Positions 20,603 to 32,656 of a stretch of DNA of 37,159 nucleotides are shown here, in pieces. The stretch spans positions 1 to 37,159 of the forward strand of contig JADHYX010000212.1 in NCBI GenBank assembly GCA_027604685.1, given 5' to 3'. The notes beneath the pieces are model-generated. The model searched no databases and was not told where the DNA came from. It was given only the letters and a program-made list of their open reading frames with translations. The stretch is from Lobulomyces angularis. Taxonomy: Eukaryota; Chytridiomycota; Chytridiomycetes; Lobulomycetales; Lobulomycetaceae. The position numbers and the translations under genes were made by a program. The first letter of the stretch is position 1. Every line of letters begins with the position of its first letter.

Positions 20603-23600
20603 TTAATTAAATGTACATATTTTGACATAATTTCCAAAAGTGAAGGCAAATCCCCAGACGGTAGCTTGAATTGATCTTACGAAAAGCACCGGAAATTGTT
20701 TTTTTTCTTCCTCCAACATTTTCTGTTTTTTTAAAGCTTGCATTTTTGCAGTTTTTTTTAAATTTTCTACTTCATCACTGTCATCAGTATACCATCCATC
20801 GGAATCTTCTAGGTCAGAAACTTTCAAGTTTACAACGAAATCGTCTTGCCTGCCTCTCGTTACATTTAGTGATATTTCTTCCTCAAATTCACCCCAGCAA
20901 TCTGTTCTTTTTATTAGTACAACCTCCCCGTCTCCATTTTCTCTATTCAAAAAAAAGTTTTCTTCATGATTAACAACAAATGGTACATTTGGGGCAATCA
21001 AAACTTCCGACTCATCATTACTTTCAACGCTTTCTTCACCAAAAAAAAAATTCCGAAGTTTGTTACTGTTAGGTGAGGTACTGCTTCTATCGTTAAATAA
21101 CTGAGTTGAACTTGTTCCTTTAAAGAGAACATCCTGGGAAATATGAATAGTTCGGCAAACTCGCAACTTTCCTTCTTCTCTGGAGTCTAAATTTACCATC
21201 CAAACTTGCCAGTTCCAGTTCCCAGTGTCATTCTCCTCGTGGACAAAATTACGCCTAACACCAACGATCACTGACCCATTAAATGCTATAGTTTTGCACC
21301 CAAATTGATATATTTTGCCCAAACTTTTCGCTGAACAAATGATGTTTTGAATGCCAACTTTACTAGTTGCAGGAAAATATTCCAACGGGGTTGTGTTGAG
21401 TTGTCCAGGACTAAGCGGCGACGAAGGCTTTGCTGTTTTGCTTAAACTACCCCTTCTGTTCAAATGTGAAACAACTCCACCATTTACCTCACTTGTAATT
21501 TCCAACTCCCAAAAGAGAACATTTTCGTCCAAACTAGAGGTTACTAAAATGTATGTGCACGTTGAAAAGGTTTCCTTAACTTGATGAACAACAATATTTG
21601 TTATACTTGAACTATGACCAAAAAAATTTTCTTTATTTGCGTTATTACCAGTACCATCAACCTTTACAGCTTCTTGTTCACTAGCAACATGACGCTTTCT
21701 TAAGCCATTGAAAGTAGTTTGATTTTTTGCTACTAGAGATTCCTCAAATGAAGTTTTCGACTCAATATGCAGTGACATTTTTGCGTTCTCATAATCCCAA
21801 AAAAAAATACTTCCGTCCTTTGCACCAGCTATTAGCAAAACAGATTTTGCATCGGTCAAAATCTTTGTAATTGCAAAATTTTGGCATTTAAACTTTTTAT
21901 ATCGAAACTCTTCAGTTAGCGGACTAGAGTAACCATCAAAATCTTCAGGTATCTGCCACACATGAATGGAGCCATCCTCAGAACCAACTATTATCCGACT
22001 ATTTAAATTGTCAATATGGATACAGGTCGGCCGAAAATTATTGGAAGGCTTCAAAGTACAGGTGGTCCATTCAATTTTTTGAAATCTGTTCTCTGGAAGC
22101 GGCAATAATTCCAAGACCCCATCTGATAATGCTAAAGCCACATATCCATTAGTATTTGAAACTTCATTCGCCAATGTTTTTTTTTGAGAAATTTCCAGAC
22201 ACACAATTTTTGCGTTTGTAATTGCACTTGATATTTTAGTTGATAGAAGGTGACATTGCTTTTCTGTACATGATACATTCCAGCAAAATACTGAATCATC
22301 GGAAAAAGCAAACCCAATTTTCTCATATATTCCACTAAGTGAGTAACCACCAACATTAGCATAAACATCTTTTTTTAAATCGAAATTGGTGATATTATTT
22401 TTGGTATTAGTTTCCCAGCACAAAGCTTCAACCGAATCCGAAAGTGACAGCCTTTCTACATCTCGCCAACTTCCTCCCCAGATATCCTTGACTTTAACTT
22501 GCTGAATCGGCCATTTGCAGTTTGAATTATTAAAAAACCGAGGTTGTGTGGGTAAATGTGTCCAATGAAATCGATATAATGAGGAAGTCCCTCTCGTAAC
22601 ATAATAAAGGCAACTGGTAACTGCAACTGATAATAAAACAATGAGCACTAAGCTAAGAACTACAATTATTATAGAAAGTGTGGGTGGAGATGATTGTAAT
22701 CGTGTTAATTTTTCATCTATTTGACTTTGTATATTTATGTGAGGCAAAGGTTTATCATTACCATTTGCAACCACATTCGCAGTATTATTTAATTGAGCAT
22801 TAACTAAGCTCAACTCTTTTGTAAATGTGATATACAGTGGTGGCCGGATTTCAACATATCTGGCTGAATGAGAAGGATTGATTACCGACCAAAAAACATC
22901 TGCAGTATCGGACATAGAAAATTCTGTTTCATTTTGTACCTTTCTTACTGTCAAATCAACTTCATTCAAGGGAACAGTAGAACCATAAATCCCAAACCCA
23001 ATAAGCACCATTATCAAGACAATCTACCAGTAATTAACGACCAAAAAATTATTAAATTAAAACAAACCACTAATGTACTCCATGAGCAAATTTTGTCTTG
23101 GATTCTTTTAAAAAATAAATTCTTCCAATTTTTATGTTTGTTTTCATAGTAATTCTCTTTAACTTTGGACGCTGAATAGTTTTGATTTTGAGCTCTGCTC
23201 AATTTATGCAACTCAAATAACTAAAAAAAAAATTAGAGAAATTAGAGAAAAATTCCATTAAATTACTTCTAATCTTCTAATATCAATAGACAGTACCGAA
23301 ATAAAGAATGTTATTTGCAAAAAGTAATCTATAACAATGGAAACGGCGGCAAATAAGCAAAACTCCTGTTAAACATTAATTTCTTATAATTCCCATCAAC
23401 ATTTTTACTTGCAGGGCTCGAATATTTATTAGTGATCCCATTAGTAAAATAAACATTTCACCTCCTAAAGATAAAGACATTTTTATTGCAACTTTGCTTA
23501 ACCCTAATTTGATAAGTTGTTAATTTTCTTGATGTTTTAGAAACCTAGACCAACTCTTTCTTTGACTGGTAAATCCAACGAGGTACTTACAACTGAATTG

Positions 23601-24901
23601 GTTAAAACAAGAATATTTTCAACCCCGATTGCGATCACTAAAAAAGGCAAAACTTCCCTAAAAATAATAATATTTTAGTAATTAGAAAAATAAAAATTAC
23701 CATGGAACAAGCATTGAGTTTATTCCTAAAAGCTCCCACAATCCAACAGACATAAATAAAGAAGAAAAAATCATTACAACCGCTGTTAATCCTAAACCAA
23801 ACTTCGATTTAACTAAATCCACCTTTGACATCACCAGTGATATATATACAAAAACGAGTATATAACTAACCAAAAGAATAGAAAATTCTCCAGTAAAAAT
23901 ATTGGATCCCCCGTACTGTAATTTTTAGTATCTAATACGGTTATATGAAACAAACCTCATAGTAAAGATGTTTTACTTCTTCTCCAGATCTCCAAGATTG
24001 TAAAGTTGATTTATATAAAACTTCATCATTAATTTTAATGGAGGTTTTGAAAACACTGAGAGGGGCATTGTTTTCATAGTCACTGATAACACTTTGAATA
24101 ATTCTATCCCATATTACAATATAGTCTTCCATTTTTGTTGGATCATTTTCATTAGTTTGGTTATATCCTTGTTCCAAAAAATATGTTAAAACTAACTCAT
24201 TTGCGGCTAAAATTTTAACATTTCCTATAAAATTACGAAAAAGAAGTTATAGAAGAATAATATTACAATTGAAAAAAAAAACCATTTTCATCTTTTTCAC
24301 TCTTTATTCCTCCTAATACACTCTGTCTTGGTACAGGGATATTAAATGAAGATAAAATTTCTTTTTTTGACAAAGTATTTAATAAATTTTTATCTGTTTC
24401 AATAGATATCTTAGAATATGACCAATATTCCAACGGAGATTGCACTAGACAACCTCGATCTCGTAAAGGTTTAAAACATATGTCACTCAGTTGACAAAAG
24501 TGAGTATTATTATGACAAGAGACCTTTTTTGTTGAGATTCTTTCTTGCAAATCTAGTGCTAAAAGCAACGATTCATGGACTAAGACTCCAGGACTGTTAT
24601 TATTCATAGTTAAGGTTGAATTTAAAAAAAGTTGTTCCAAGTGCAAAAAAGGTTTACTTCCATATTTCTCCAAAAACAATTCTTCTTGAATAGGAGCCCT
24701 TGAAGAAGGAGATTCCCAAAATTTTGAAGGTTCTGTTGAAGTTTCCTTTAAAGTGGTATAAATTTGTAGTAAAACAGGGTATGATAAAAAACATATTAAA
24801 AATGCAGATATAAAAATGAAGAGATATGGATAGCTAGCACAAAATACTCCATGTCGATAAAAAAACTGACTTGCTCCCAGTTCCTTCCATCTTGCATTCA
24901 T
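20603..24901 (-). CDS. SCAP: SREBP cleavage-activating protein (Scap), sterol-sensing domain plus WD repeats
   Basis: Scap escorts SREBP from ER to Golgi when sterols fall. Exons (minus strand): 24901-24283, 24224-23956, 23915-23701, 23657-23545, 23503-23409, 23365-23267, 23220-23068 and 23023-20603; 1327 residues (human 1279). After [12 protein letters not shown] comes TM1, a long lumenal loop, then the sterol-sensing domain: [55 protein letters not shown] and [11 protein letters not shown]. The Asp equivalent to human Asp443 is kept in SIDIRR. The COPII-binding MELADL hexapeptide is LELFEL here. Two further helices (from about residues 522 and 625) precede WD-like blades such as [18 protein letters not shown] and ENVLFWELE. 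The ATG at 24901 sits just before the conserved N-terminus. A clean acceptor-like TTTTTTTTCAG lies 50 bp upstream, so a 5'UTR intron or extra exon is possible. Confidence 0.92.
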
Positions 24902-25041
24902 TGAAGATTTGTTTTTCTTTTTATCACAAAAAGGGTTTTCAGGTTGCCTGAAAAAAAAGAAATTGTTGTGTTTTTCTAAAATATTGGTGTAAAATTTTGA
25001 ATTCAAAAGCAAATTAATACCAAAAGATCAAATTAAGAAAT
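24902..25041. promoter_or_regulatory. Divergent promoter region between SCAP and DBR1
   Basis: Only 140 bp separate the two start codons on opposite strands, so both promoters lie here or overlap coding sequence. I looked for a sterol-regulatory-element-like motif (ATCACCCCAC and variants) and saw none. Confidence 0.4.
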
Positions 25042-26719
25042 ATGGTTCGAATAGCAGTTCAAGGCTGCTGTCATGGAGAACTAGATAAAATTTTTACAGC
25101 TATAAAACACATACAAAAAAAGGAAAATGTAAATATAGATTTGCTTATAATTTGTGGAGACTTTCAATCAATTAGAAATACTGCTGATCTTGAAAGTCTA
25201 GCCTGTCCGGAAAAATATAGAAGTTTGGGAACTTTCCATCATTATTATAATAAATTAAAAAAACCGCCTTGTCCTGTTGTGTTCATAGGTGGAAATCATG
25301 AAGCTAGCAATTATCTTTGGGAATTGTAAATTTCTATCAGTGATTTTTAAATTAATGTACTTTTTTTTTTACTTTTAACATTGATCGATTCTTCCTAGAT
25401 ACCACGGTGGATGGGTTGCCTCTGATATTTATTTTATGGGATTTGCTGGTGTGATAAATTTTGGAGGTTTACGTATAGCGGGTCTTAGTGGGATTTATAA
25501 ACAACTGCACTATGACTGTGGTAGAAGTTTAATTCACAATTTTTATTAAGTACAGTTTTATGTAGGTCATTTCGAATCACAACCAATGGTGGGCGATGAT
25601 ATGAGAAGTATTTACCACGTTAGAAAATTTAATATTTTTCGATTGGCACAAGTATTTTCATTGTTGCAATTTGTAAGCTTAGTTTTTTTGTTTAGATAAA
25701 AGAGCCTCTTGATATATTTATTTCCCATGATTGGCCACGAGGAATCGCTAATCATGGAAATCATGAAAAATTATTATCTACAAAAAGTTTTCTAGCAGAG
25801 GAGGTTTAATTAAATAATAATTAATTCCTTACCTTTTTTAAGCTACGGACAAACACATTGGGAAGTATTCCAAATGAGTTTTTATTAAAAAGGCTGAAAC
25901 CTACATATTGGTTTGCTGCCCACATGCATGTTTTATTTGCTGCAATATATGAACATAATAAAGTTGAAGTATCCAGTAAAGCAGTTACGAAGAATCCTGA
26001 CGAAATAGAAATTGAAAGTGATGAAGAAATTGATGAAAATGGTACAGAAAACCAAAAAAAAAAAGAATCCGTTGTTAAAGAAGAAAAGGCTACTCCTATG
26101 CGCAAATTTACTAAATTCTTAGCACTAGATAAATGTGTTGGAGATAGAAGTTACTTGCAAATTATTGATTTACCCACTGATGCATCAGAGCCTTACAAAT
26201 TTGAATACGATAGAGAATGGTTATCTATTATGAAGGCTACTAATTCCTTAATAAGTTTTGAGAGAAGACAACCCCCACTACCGGAGGAAGCAGAAACGCA
26301 AAAGTAAGTATCTAAATGAAATCGTGACATCCTTTATTTTCATCTATAGATTGGTAATGGAAAATAAGCAATGGATATACAAAAAATTTCCAGATGGCAA
26401 CCCTAGCATTCCTCATAATTTTAAGAAAACTGCACCGGCGCATGATTTTTTGAAACCAATACAAGATAATTCGGAATATCGTAAGTTTTAAACTGTTGTA
26501 GGTTTTTTATTATTTTTCTTAGTTCAGCCATACCTGAATCCTCAAACTGTGGATTTATGTAATATGATCGAGATTGTTAATTTATTTAATCCCAAAGGAA
26601 AAAACAACTCTGAAATTAAGCTTGAAGTAAACAAGGAATTTTTGAGGGAAAATTTTCAAAATGATAAACCAACACATAACGTTCAGAACAATGGAGAAGT
26701 ATCGAAACCGCAAATTTGA
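25042..26719 (+). CDS. DBR1: RNA lariat debranching enzyme Dbr1
   Basis: Dbr1 hydrolyses the 2'-5' bond of intron lariats in the nucleus. Exons 25042-25325, 25399-25520, 25566-25651, 25696-25803, 25843-26303, 26350-26480 and 26523-26719 give 462 residues (yeast 405, human 544). The metallophosphoesterase motifs are all present: [10 protein letters not shown] near residue 8, ICGDFQ (residues about 43-48), [15 protein letters not shown] and AHMHV. The Cys before the His of the first motif, typical of Dbr1, is kept. [13 protein letters not shown] and AGLSGIYK are also family marks. An acidic then basic linker ([10 protein letters not shown] ... [11 protein letters not shown]) separates the catalytic domain from the C-terminal domain containing [17 protein letters not shown]. 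Confidence 0.95.
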
Positions 26720-27260
26720 CACAGTAAAACGTCAATTTAATGTAAAATTAAACTTTGTTTTTTTATTGTTTACGATAGAAGTTTTTTAAAAACTCCATTA
26801 CAACTTCTAAATTGGAATTAGAATTATTATTTATTAGTATTTACTTGTTATAGGGGAGGTGAAGGCGGTTACATTTTTGATCAAATAAACTGTCATTTAA
26901 TTCCAAAAACTCCACAATAACTTTTCGCGTATTTCCATTAAAATTAACTATTAGTAAAGGAAATTGTCAACTCCACCTCAAAAACACAAAAATTAATTGA
27001 TTAGATTTAACTGTATTTACTCAATCTTTGATTATAAGCTTTTTTTTAAAACAAACTTAGTTATATAAATTTTTACTTCAGCGGTTGTCTAATGCCATCA
27101 TAATATCACATTAGCTTTAGGGTAGTATCAGTGGCCACAACAATTTAAATAGGATATTTTATTACAAATGTTTTTTAAAAAAAAAAAAAACAAACTAGTC
27201 AAAAAAATTAAAATATAGTTCGCATTTTTTAAGTGAAATAACAATAAAAATTTATAAATA
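26720..27260. other. Intergenic spacer between DBR1 and the glutamate-cysteine ligase gene
   Basis: About 540 bp without a coding frame. A short imperfect direct repeat, AAAAACTCCA followed by a similar tail, occurs near 26787 and 26906. GGGGAGGTG near 26856 and CTCCACCTC near 26971 can pair as distant inverted words. The stretch also holds the ligase promoter. I recognise no RNA gene. Confidence 0.4.
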
Positions 27261-29874
27261 ATGGGACTACTTTCGTTGGGAACTCCTCTTCCCTGGGAAG
27301 AAGCGAAAAAATATTCATCACACGTTAGAAACCACGGAATTATTCAATTTGTCAACATTTGGAATAGAGTTAAATCCAGGCGACGAGATCATTTATTATG
27401 GGGGGATGAAGTATTTAATTTTTTTTTATAATTCAGAAAGAAAAATTATACATGGTAACTTTTTGTTAGGTGGAGTACATGGTAGTAGATTTTGATCACG
27501 AAAAAAAAAAAGTTAAACTTGCATTAACAGCCTATGATGCATTGCAAAAAATGGAAAAATTACAAAAGGAGTTGAAAGAAAATGGGTTTGTAGCTTAATA
27601 AATACTTTTTTTTTTTTAATTGAATTTATATCATAGAAAACCTTCTCCTTCGACGTGGCATCCGGAATATGGAAGATATATGTTGGAAGGGACCCCTGGC
27701 TCACCTTATGGTTCTACCTTAAAAAACTTGTTAGATGTAGAACAAAATATGATAGAACGTAGAGAACTTGCAAAAAAATTTTTAGGAGAGGATCAAGAAA
27801 TAATGACAATAACTAATTTTCCTTTATTAGGAGTAGAAGATTTCGTTTCTAAATCCGACGACATAAATACTTTACCAACTATTGGAGAGGACGGTATTAG
27901 TAGAAGTCTCTTTATCCCTGACTGTTGCATAAATCCTCATGCTAGATTCGCGTACAATTTTTTTATAAAAATTTTTTTTTATATTTTTTTTAGAACGCTT
28001 ACGAAAAATATAAGAACACGGAGAGGAGCCAAAATTTTCATTAATGTTCCTATATTTAAAGATAAAAATACTCCATCTCCTTTCAAAGAGGCGTTACCAC
28101 TTTCAATTATTAACGCAACTGACGAAGATTTTGAATCAATTCGAAAAGCTTCGAATTCTGACGGTAGACCCATTCTTCCATTAAATAGAAAGGATAATTT
28201 AACTTTACCGGATGTTATACCTGACGCACAGCCTGATTCTATATATCTTGATGCCATGTGCTTCGGAATGGGATGTTCCTGTCTTCAGGTGACGTTCCAA
28301 GCGTGCTCGGTCGAAGAAGCAAGAAGATTGTATGACCAGCTAGCTGTCTTGACCCCTATCATGGTTTTTATTTGCTTAAAATTCTTATAAATTTTTGGTT
28401 TCTTATTTTTTTTTTTCATAATACTAAACTTAGTTAGCATTAACCGCTGCAGCCCCAATATATCGAGGTTATTTATCGGATGTTGATTGCAGATGGAATA
28501 TTATTGCAGCAAGCGTTGATGATAGAACACAGGAGGAACGTGGAGTTAAAAATCTTGAAAATTGCAGATTTAGAATAAAAAAATCTCGATATGACTCAAT
28601 TAATTCATATTTGTCTCCTGGGCCATCATATTCTGGAGGTTGTGGTCCCGAAATTAACAGATCGTCCTCAAGTGTGCACGGTGATTTTTTTAAGCATAAA
28701 TATGATGATTTGAATCCTGCTTTTGATGACAAAATTTACAGAGACTTACTAGATGCCGGTAATGACATTTTTTTCAAGGAATATTTGCTTATAATATTAT
28801 AATTATACAGGGGTTGATAATTTACTGGCAAAACACTATGCGCATCTTTTCATCCGTGATCCTTTAGTGGTTTTTAAAGAATTATTAGATCAAGATGATA
28901 ATGCAAGTTCAGATCATTTTGAAGTAAAACTTTAAAATCTTTGGCATTGTTGTTAAGTTCTTTTTTTTTAAAGAATATTCAGTCCACCAATTGGCAAACA
29001 ATGAGATTTAAGCCTCCTTCTCCTACCACACCGAATATTGGTTGGAGAGTTGAATTTCGTTCTATGGAAATTCAATTGAGTGATTTTGAAAATGCGGCAT
29101 TCTCAATTTTTGTAGTTCTATTGACTAGAACCATTTTATCTTTTGATCTAAACTTTTATGCTCCACTTTCTAAAGTGGATGAAAATTTAAAAAAAGCACA
29201 AAAACGAGGTTCCCTTTTGAATGAAAAATTTTGGTTTCGAAAAAATATTTTTGGTAATTTTGTGATCACTTTCATTATTCATGTGAAATTTTTTTAGGGA
29301 ATGTTAATAATCCTTTGAGTCCGACCACCGCTAAATCTTTCTGCGATCCATGTGACCCAGATTCCGATGTTCGTAGGGGTCAGGGCATACTGAACTCTGC
29401 CTTCGGTGCAGCAGCGAAAGTGTCAAGTAGCAAAAGCAGCGTAGTTAGAAGTAAAGAAAATCTTACGAATGGTGTAATGGGAAATACTAGTAGTGATTCT
29501 CAATTAAGCGCCCCTGAAGAATCAAGTACGGAAGATGATGATGCAGTCGAACTTATGTCCATCGACGAAATTATCAATGGAAAGGTGCATATTCACAAAT
29601 ATATTTTTTTTCTTATTTAGTTTAGGAAGGAAGCTTCGTTGGTTTAATTCCGCTTATTCTTTCATACTTAAATTCCATGCCTTTAGAACATAACATTGTA
29701 TCGGGCTTAGAGCGATATGTAGATTTAGTAAAGGGAAAAGCGAACGGAAGTATACCTACCACAGCATCCTGGATTAGAAATTTTGTATTAAACCATCCTG
29801 ATTATAAGCAAGACTCAGTAGTTGGACAAAAAATTGCTTACGACTTAATGATGGAATCCAGAAAAAGAAAGTAG
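27261..29874 (+). CDS. GCLC: Glutamate-cysteine ligase, catalytic subunit
   Basis: This cytosolic enzyme joins glutamate and cysteine with ATP, the rate-limiting step of glutathione synthesis. Exons 27261-27410, 27470-27585, 27637-27951, 27994-28363, 28434-28758, 28811-28923, 28974-29253, 29298-29584 and 29626-29874 give 734 residues, longer than human (637) or yeast (678). Family blocks are [112 protein letters not shown] and [19 protein letters not shown]. The extra length is mostly a Ser-rich then acidic stretch in exon 8 (residues about 590-645). The last intron has two acceptors five bases apart (ending 29620 and 29625); only the second keeps the frame. Confidence 0.95.
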
Positions 29875-30275
29875 CTTCTACAATAAACTTGAATATGCTG
29901 AAGGAAATTTTTTTTGTTATTTAATTCTAATTTTATTTTATTAAATAGTTAAAAAATTCCAATAATTAAATATTATTATTTATTAATTTTTTATTTAGCT
30001 AGCCTTGTTACACAAGACAAAACTAATTAATGTTTACAAATTCACACAATTTTTTGATATTTAAGACATTGTTTAAAATTACAATAAAGGTTCTTAGATC
30101 GATAATAATTAGTTAAGTTCACAATTTTTTCTTAGTTTTAAGAAGGAGAACGAATTAACTTTTCAATTTGAAAATTACAAACGTGCATTCCAAATTAAAG
30201 TTAACTAATTTTAAAGGTAAAATGTAAGTTAATAGCATTTTCACAACATCGAATTTTTAAGTGTGTCTATTAGTT
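29875..30275. other. Convergent 3' spacer between the ligase and esterase genes
   Basis: About 400 bp of AT-rich sequence between two genes that end toward each other. AATTAAA-type words are frequent and could serve as poly(A) signals. No gene is seen. Confidence 0.4.
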
Positions 30276-31657
30276 TTATATCAGTTGTTTTAGAGTTAGT
30301 CCTACTCTAGTGAGAAGATTTATATATGTCACGTTAGATGAATCAAAGATTCTTGTGTGCGCCTCTATAGGATCATTATGCACTGATGCTATACTTTCAA
30401 AAACTTCTGCTAATGTATCTTTTGGTGGTTTGCAAAAATATCTATTTTCCAGTTCTCCAACCTGCCAAATTTTTAGTAGACAAACTTAAATTGTAAATTT
30501 ACCCTTAAATAATATCCTTTAAAGAAAAAATCGGTACTAGCGACTTCCCCCAATAAATAATGAATTCTTTACAAATTTATATCAAAATCGTAATAAATTA
30601 AAAGGTAAAATGAGCTACCTATTATCCTTAACTTCCTCAAGTTCAATTAAAGGAGTTAAAAAAGTCAGATGATGCACTGCCTCTTCTGTGAAATTAATTA
30701 CGTGTTTACTTGCCTTTGACCGAAATTTTGACCTTCAACACAGAAGAATGTTGGGTTAAAAAAAAAATTGGGAATAAAAACCTTATCTCCAATGGCATCG
30801 GGGTAAAATAAGAAAGAATAGAGCCCGCAATACTAGCTACTGCAGAAAAATTTAAATTGGTAAAATTGTTTTCATTATTTTGTGAATTTTCTCCATAATG
30901 TAAGATTTCTTCAATTGTTGGAACATTGTTGTCAAAGTGCTTTTTAAATTTCTCCTTATCATTTAAGTTTTCTAATGACTCCACTTCTGTCTCCGTGCTA
31001 GTAGTCATTTTTACTAATTGTTTACCGCCTTTCAGATCAGAGCTGCGAGTTACTTCAATATCAACTTCCTGTTGCCCCGAAATTAAATTTGAACCATTAT
31101 GCAATATTCGAGTATTCTTTATATGCTTAACATTTATTATTTCCACTATTGAAGAGTCTAATCCAAAAAATGGTGAATCAAATGTCAAAATCCCTTTGAT
31201 GTTAATTAAATCTCTACTCAATGTACTGTGCTCCATAAGAAACTTATATGCATCTACAGATATTAATCCCTAATTTCAAGAAAGATTACTGTTTCTTTTA
31301 GAAATGTCTAATTAGTGTACCCCCATTGAGTGAGCCAAAAGAAAAACGTGAGAATATCCTAAGATGTTTAATAGCAAATAATCCGAAAAATTTATAATTT
31401 GTTCTTCATTTGATCCTTTAGTACTGTAAACATAAAGTTTTAAGTCAATTTCTGGCTTCTTTAAAAATTCTTTTAAATGTTGACTAAACAGAACATATTC
31501 TAAAATAAGTATACTCAAAATAAATCTTTTTCTTACGGAAACTCTTCAAATGAAGCTGCTTAAAAGAAAAATGAATGGAAATTAATAGGTGTGATAATTT
31601 AATTAAACCCTCATTCCCCAAAAATCCATGAACAAAAACCAGCAGAATAGTTTGCAT
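30276..31657 (-). CDS. DUF676-like serine esterase/lipase (alpha/beta hydrolase)
   Basis: Exons (minus strand): 31657-31609, 31555-31537, 31483-31321, 31269-30782, 30732-30619, 30536-30503 and 30461-30276; 350 residues. The N-terminal strand and oxyanion motif LLVFVHGFLGNE, then ASFEEFPQHL, match the start of a conserved fungal DUF676-like family. The nucleophile elbow is AHSMGG, followed by GILTFDSPFFGL. Near the C-terminus IEAHTRIF supplies the likely catalytic His. The substrate is not known; relatives are putative lipases or esterases. The 19-nt second exon (ASFEEFP) rests on family conservation and on the frame; its acceptor is a NAGNAG pair (AAGCAG), so one extra Ala may be added. The middle, residues about 160-260, is low in conservation and charged. 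Confidence 0.8.
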
Positions 31658-31762
31658 GATTAATGAAAAGAGAGTGCAAATTATATAATAAAACTATAAT
31701 TTTTTTTTACTCAAAAAAAAAATTTTTAGAGGCTTGCTTGATTTTGATGAAAAGAAATGAAG

Positions 31763-31868
31763 TGGTTTTATTCGAAAAATCCAAATATAGCATTAATTAA
31801 TTAAGGTATGAAATGTTGGAGAAGGAAAGTGCAATGAAAGCACTGCGAATGGAGCTTCTATGACATTT
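31763..31868 (+). ncRNA. Weak candidate box H/ACA-like small RNA
   Basis: A hairpin (TGGTTTT at 31763-31769 with AAAA and CCA up to 31783) is followed by an ANANNA word ATAGCA at 31787-31792. A second hairpin follows, with lower stem AGAAG/CTTCT (31820-31824 and 31855-31859) and upper stem AGTGC/GCACT (31828-31832 and 31840-31844), then ACA at 31863-31865. This is the order of an H/ACA guide RNA. The stems are short, the first hairpin is poor, and the distance from pocket to ACA is longer than usual, so chance is a real alternative. Confidence 0.18.
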
Positions 31869-32201
31869 GATCTACATTTCGCGATTTTTGTTTTTACACA
31901 ATTTTTAATTATTTTGCTTACAAAATTTATTAAAATTTAGTTTATTATTTTACTAATCTATTAAATTTTAGAAAGGAAAATAATTTATTGAAGATGGTGG
32001 TGTCTATTTTTTTGAAAACAGCATTGAAAACAAAATTTTTCTTTGGATTATGAAGTGGTTTAAATACAATTCAAAAAAAAATTACAAACAAAATTTCAAT
32101 ACAAACTTTTTTTATATAAAAAGACTAAAAAGATGATTTACATTTTTATTTTATTTAACAGACAATCTAAGTTAAATTAAATTTGCTAAAAGCTGTATAT
32201 C

Positions 32202-32390
32202 ATGAAATTTTACACCAAGTATTTGCAAAATGGTCATTGTAACGAACATGAAAATTTAAAGTTAATAAAACGTTCCCGAGATAGCATTGAATTAGCGAAA
32301 GAATACCTTTGTAGAAAAACAGTCCCAAATACTTCCCGTCTGAGTGATGATGATACCATCTTCCTGTTATTGAAAAAAGAAATAGATTGA
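32202..32390 (+). CDS. Small protein of unknown function (62 residues)
   Basis: An ATG-initiated frame of 62 codons ends at TGA 32388-32390. The product is charged (many K, E, D) with one predicted helical stretch (ELAKEYL) and a C-terminal DDDTIFLLLKK. Its codon composition looks more coding-like than neighbouring intergenic sequence, and it has few runs of A or T. I recognise no family. It could be a real short gene, one exon of a longer gene, or a chance frame. A 22-base A tract lies about 140 bp downstream. Confidence 0.35.
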   Translation: MKFYTKYLQNGHCNEHENLKLIKRSRDSIELAKEYLCRKTVPNTSRLSDDDTIFLLLKKEID

Positions 32391-32656
32391 AGACTAATTG
32401 GTTAGGAACTTTGTAAATATTAGTATATTTTTAAGTTAGTTTTGATACGTTGTTTTTATCAATCTCAAAAGATTAATATATATATATACTCAAAAACAAT
32501 TTTTGTTTTAATTCCTTGATTACATTAAAAAAAAAAAAAAAAAAAAAACATTTTTAATTACATACATAATTAAATAAATAAAGAAAACTATCGTTTGTTA
32601 TAACTTAATTAAATAGCAATTAGAGTGAGAATAAAAATTATTATTGAAAATTATGC
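32391..32656. other. Spacer with (TA)n word and 22-base A tract
   Basis: This spacer holds an alternating TA run near 32477-32487 and an uninterrupted A tract at 32527-32548. The EDR1-type gene ends toward it from the right. No gene is seen. Confidence 0.4.

Noticed and set aside
30926..31273. Plus-strand 115-codon frame
   Set aside because: It is the complement of the large esterase exon, whose AHSMGG and SPFFGL motifs fix the coding strand.
31514..31536. A 23-nt intron in the esterase gene
   Set aside because: Using the later acceptor at 31485-31484 gives a 53-nt intron and restores the family pattern SFxxFPxHL, which the 23-nt version lacks.
32527..32548. Poly(A) tail of a retrogene
   Set aside because: The A tract follows the 62-codon frame by about 140 bp, but no parent gene, target duplication or spliced structure is visible and A tracts are common here.
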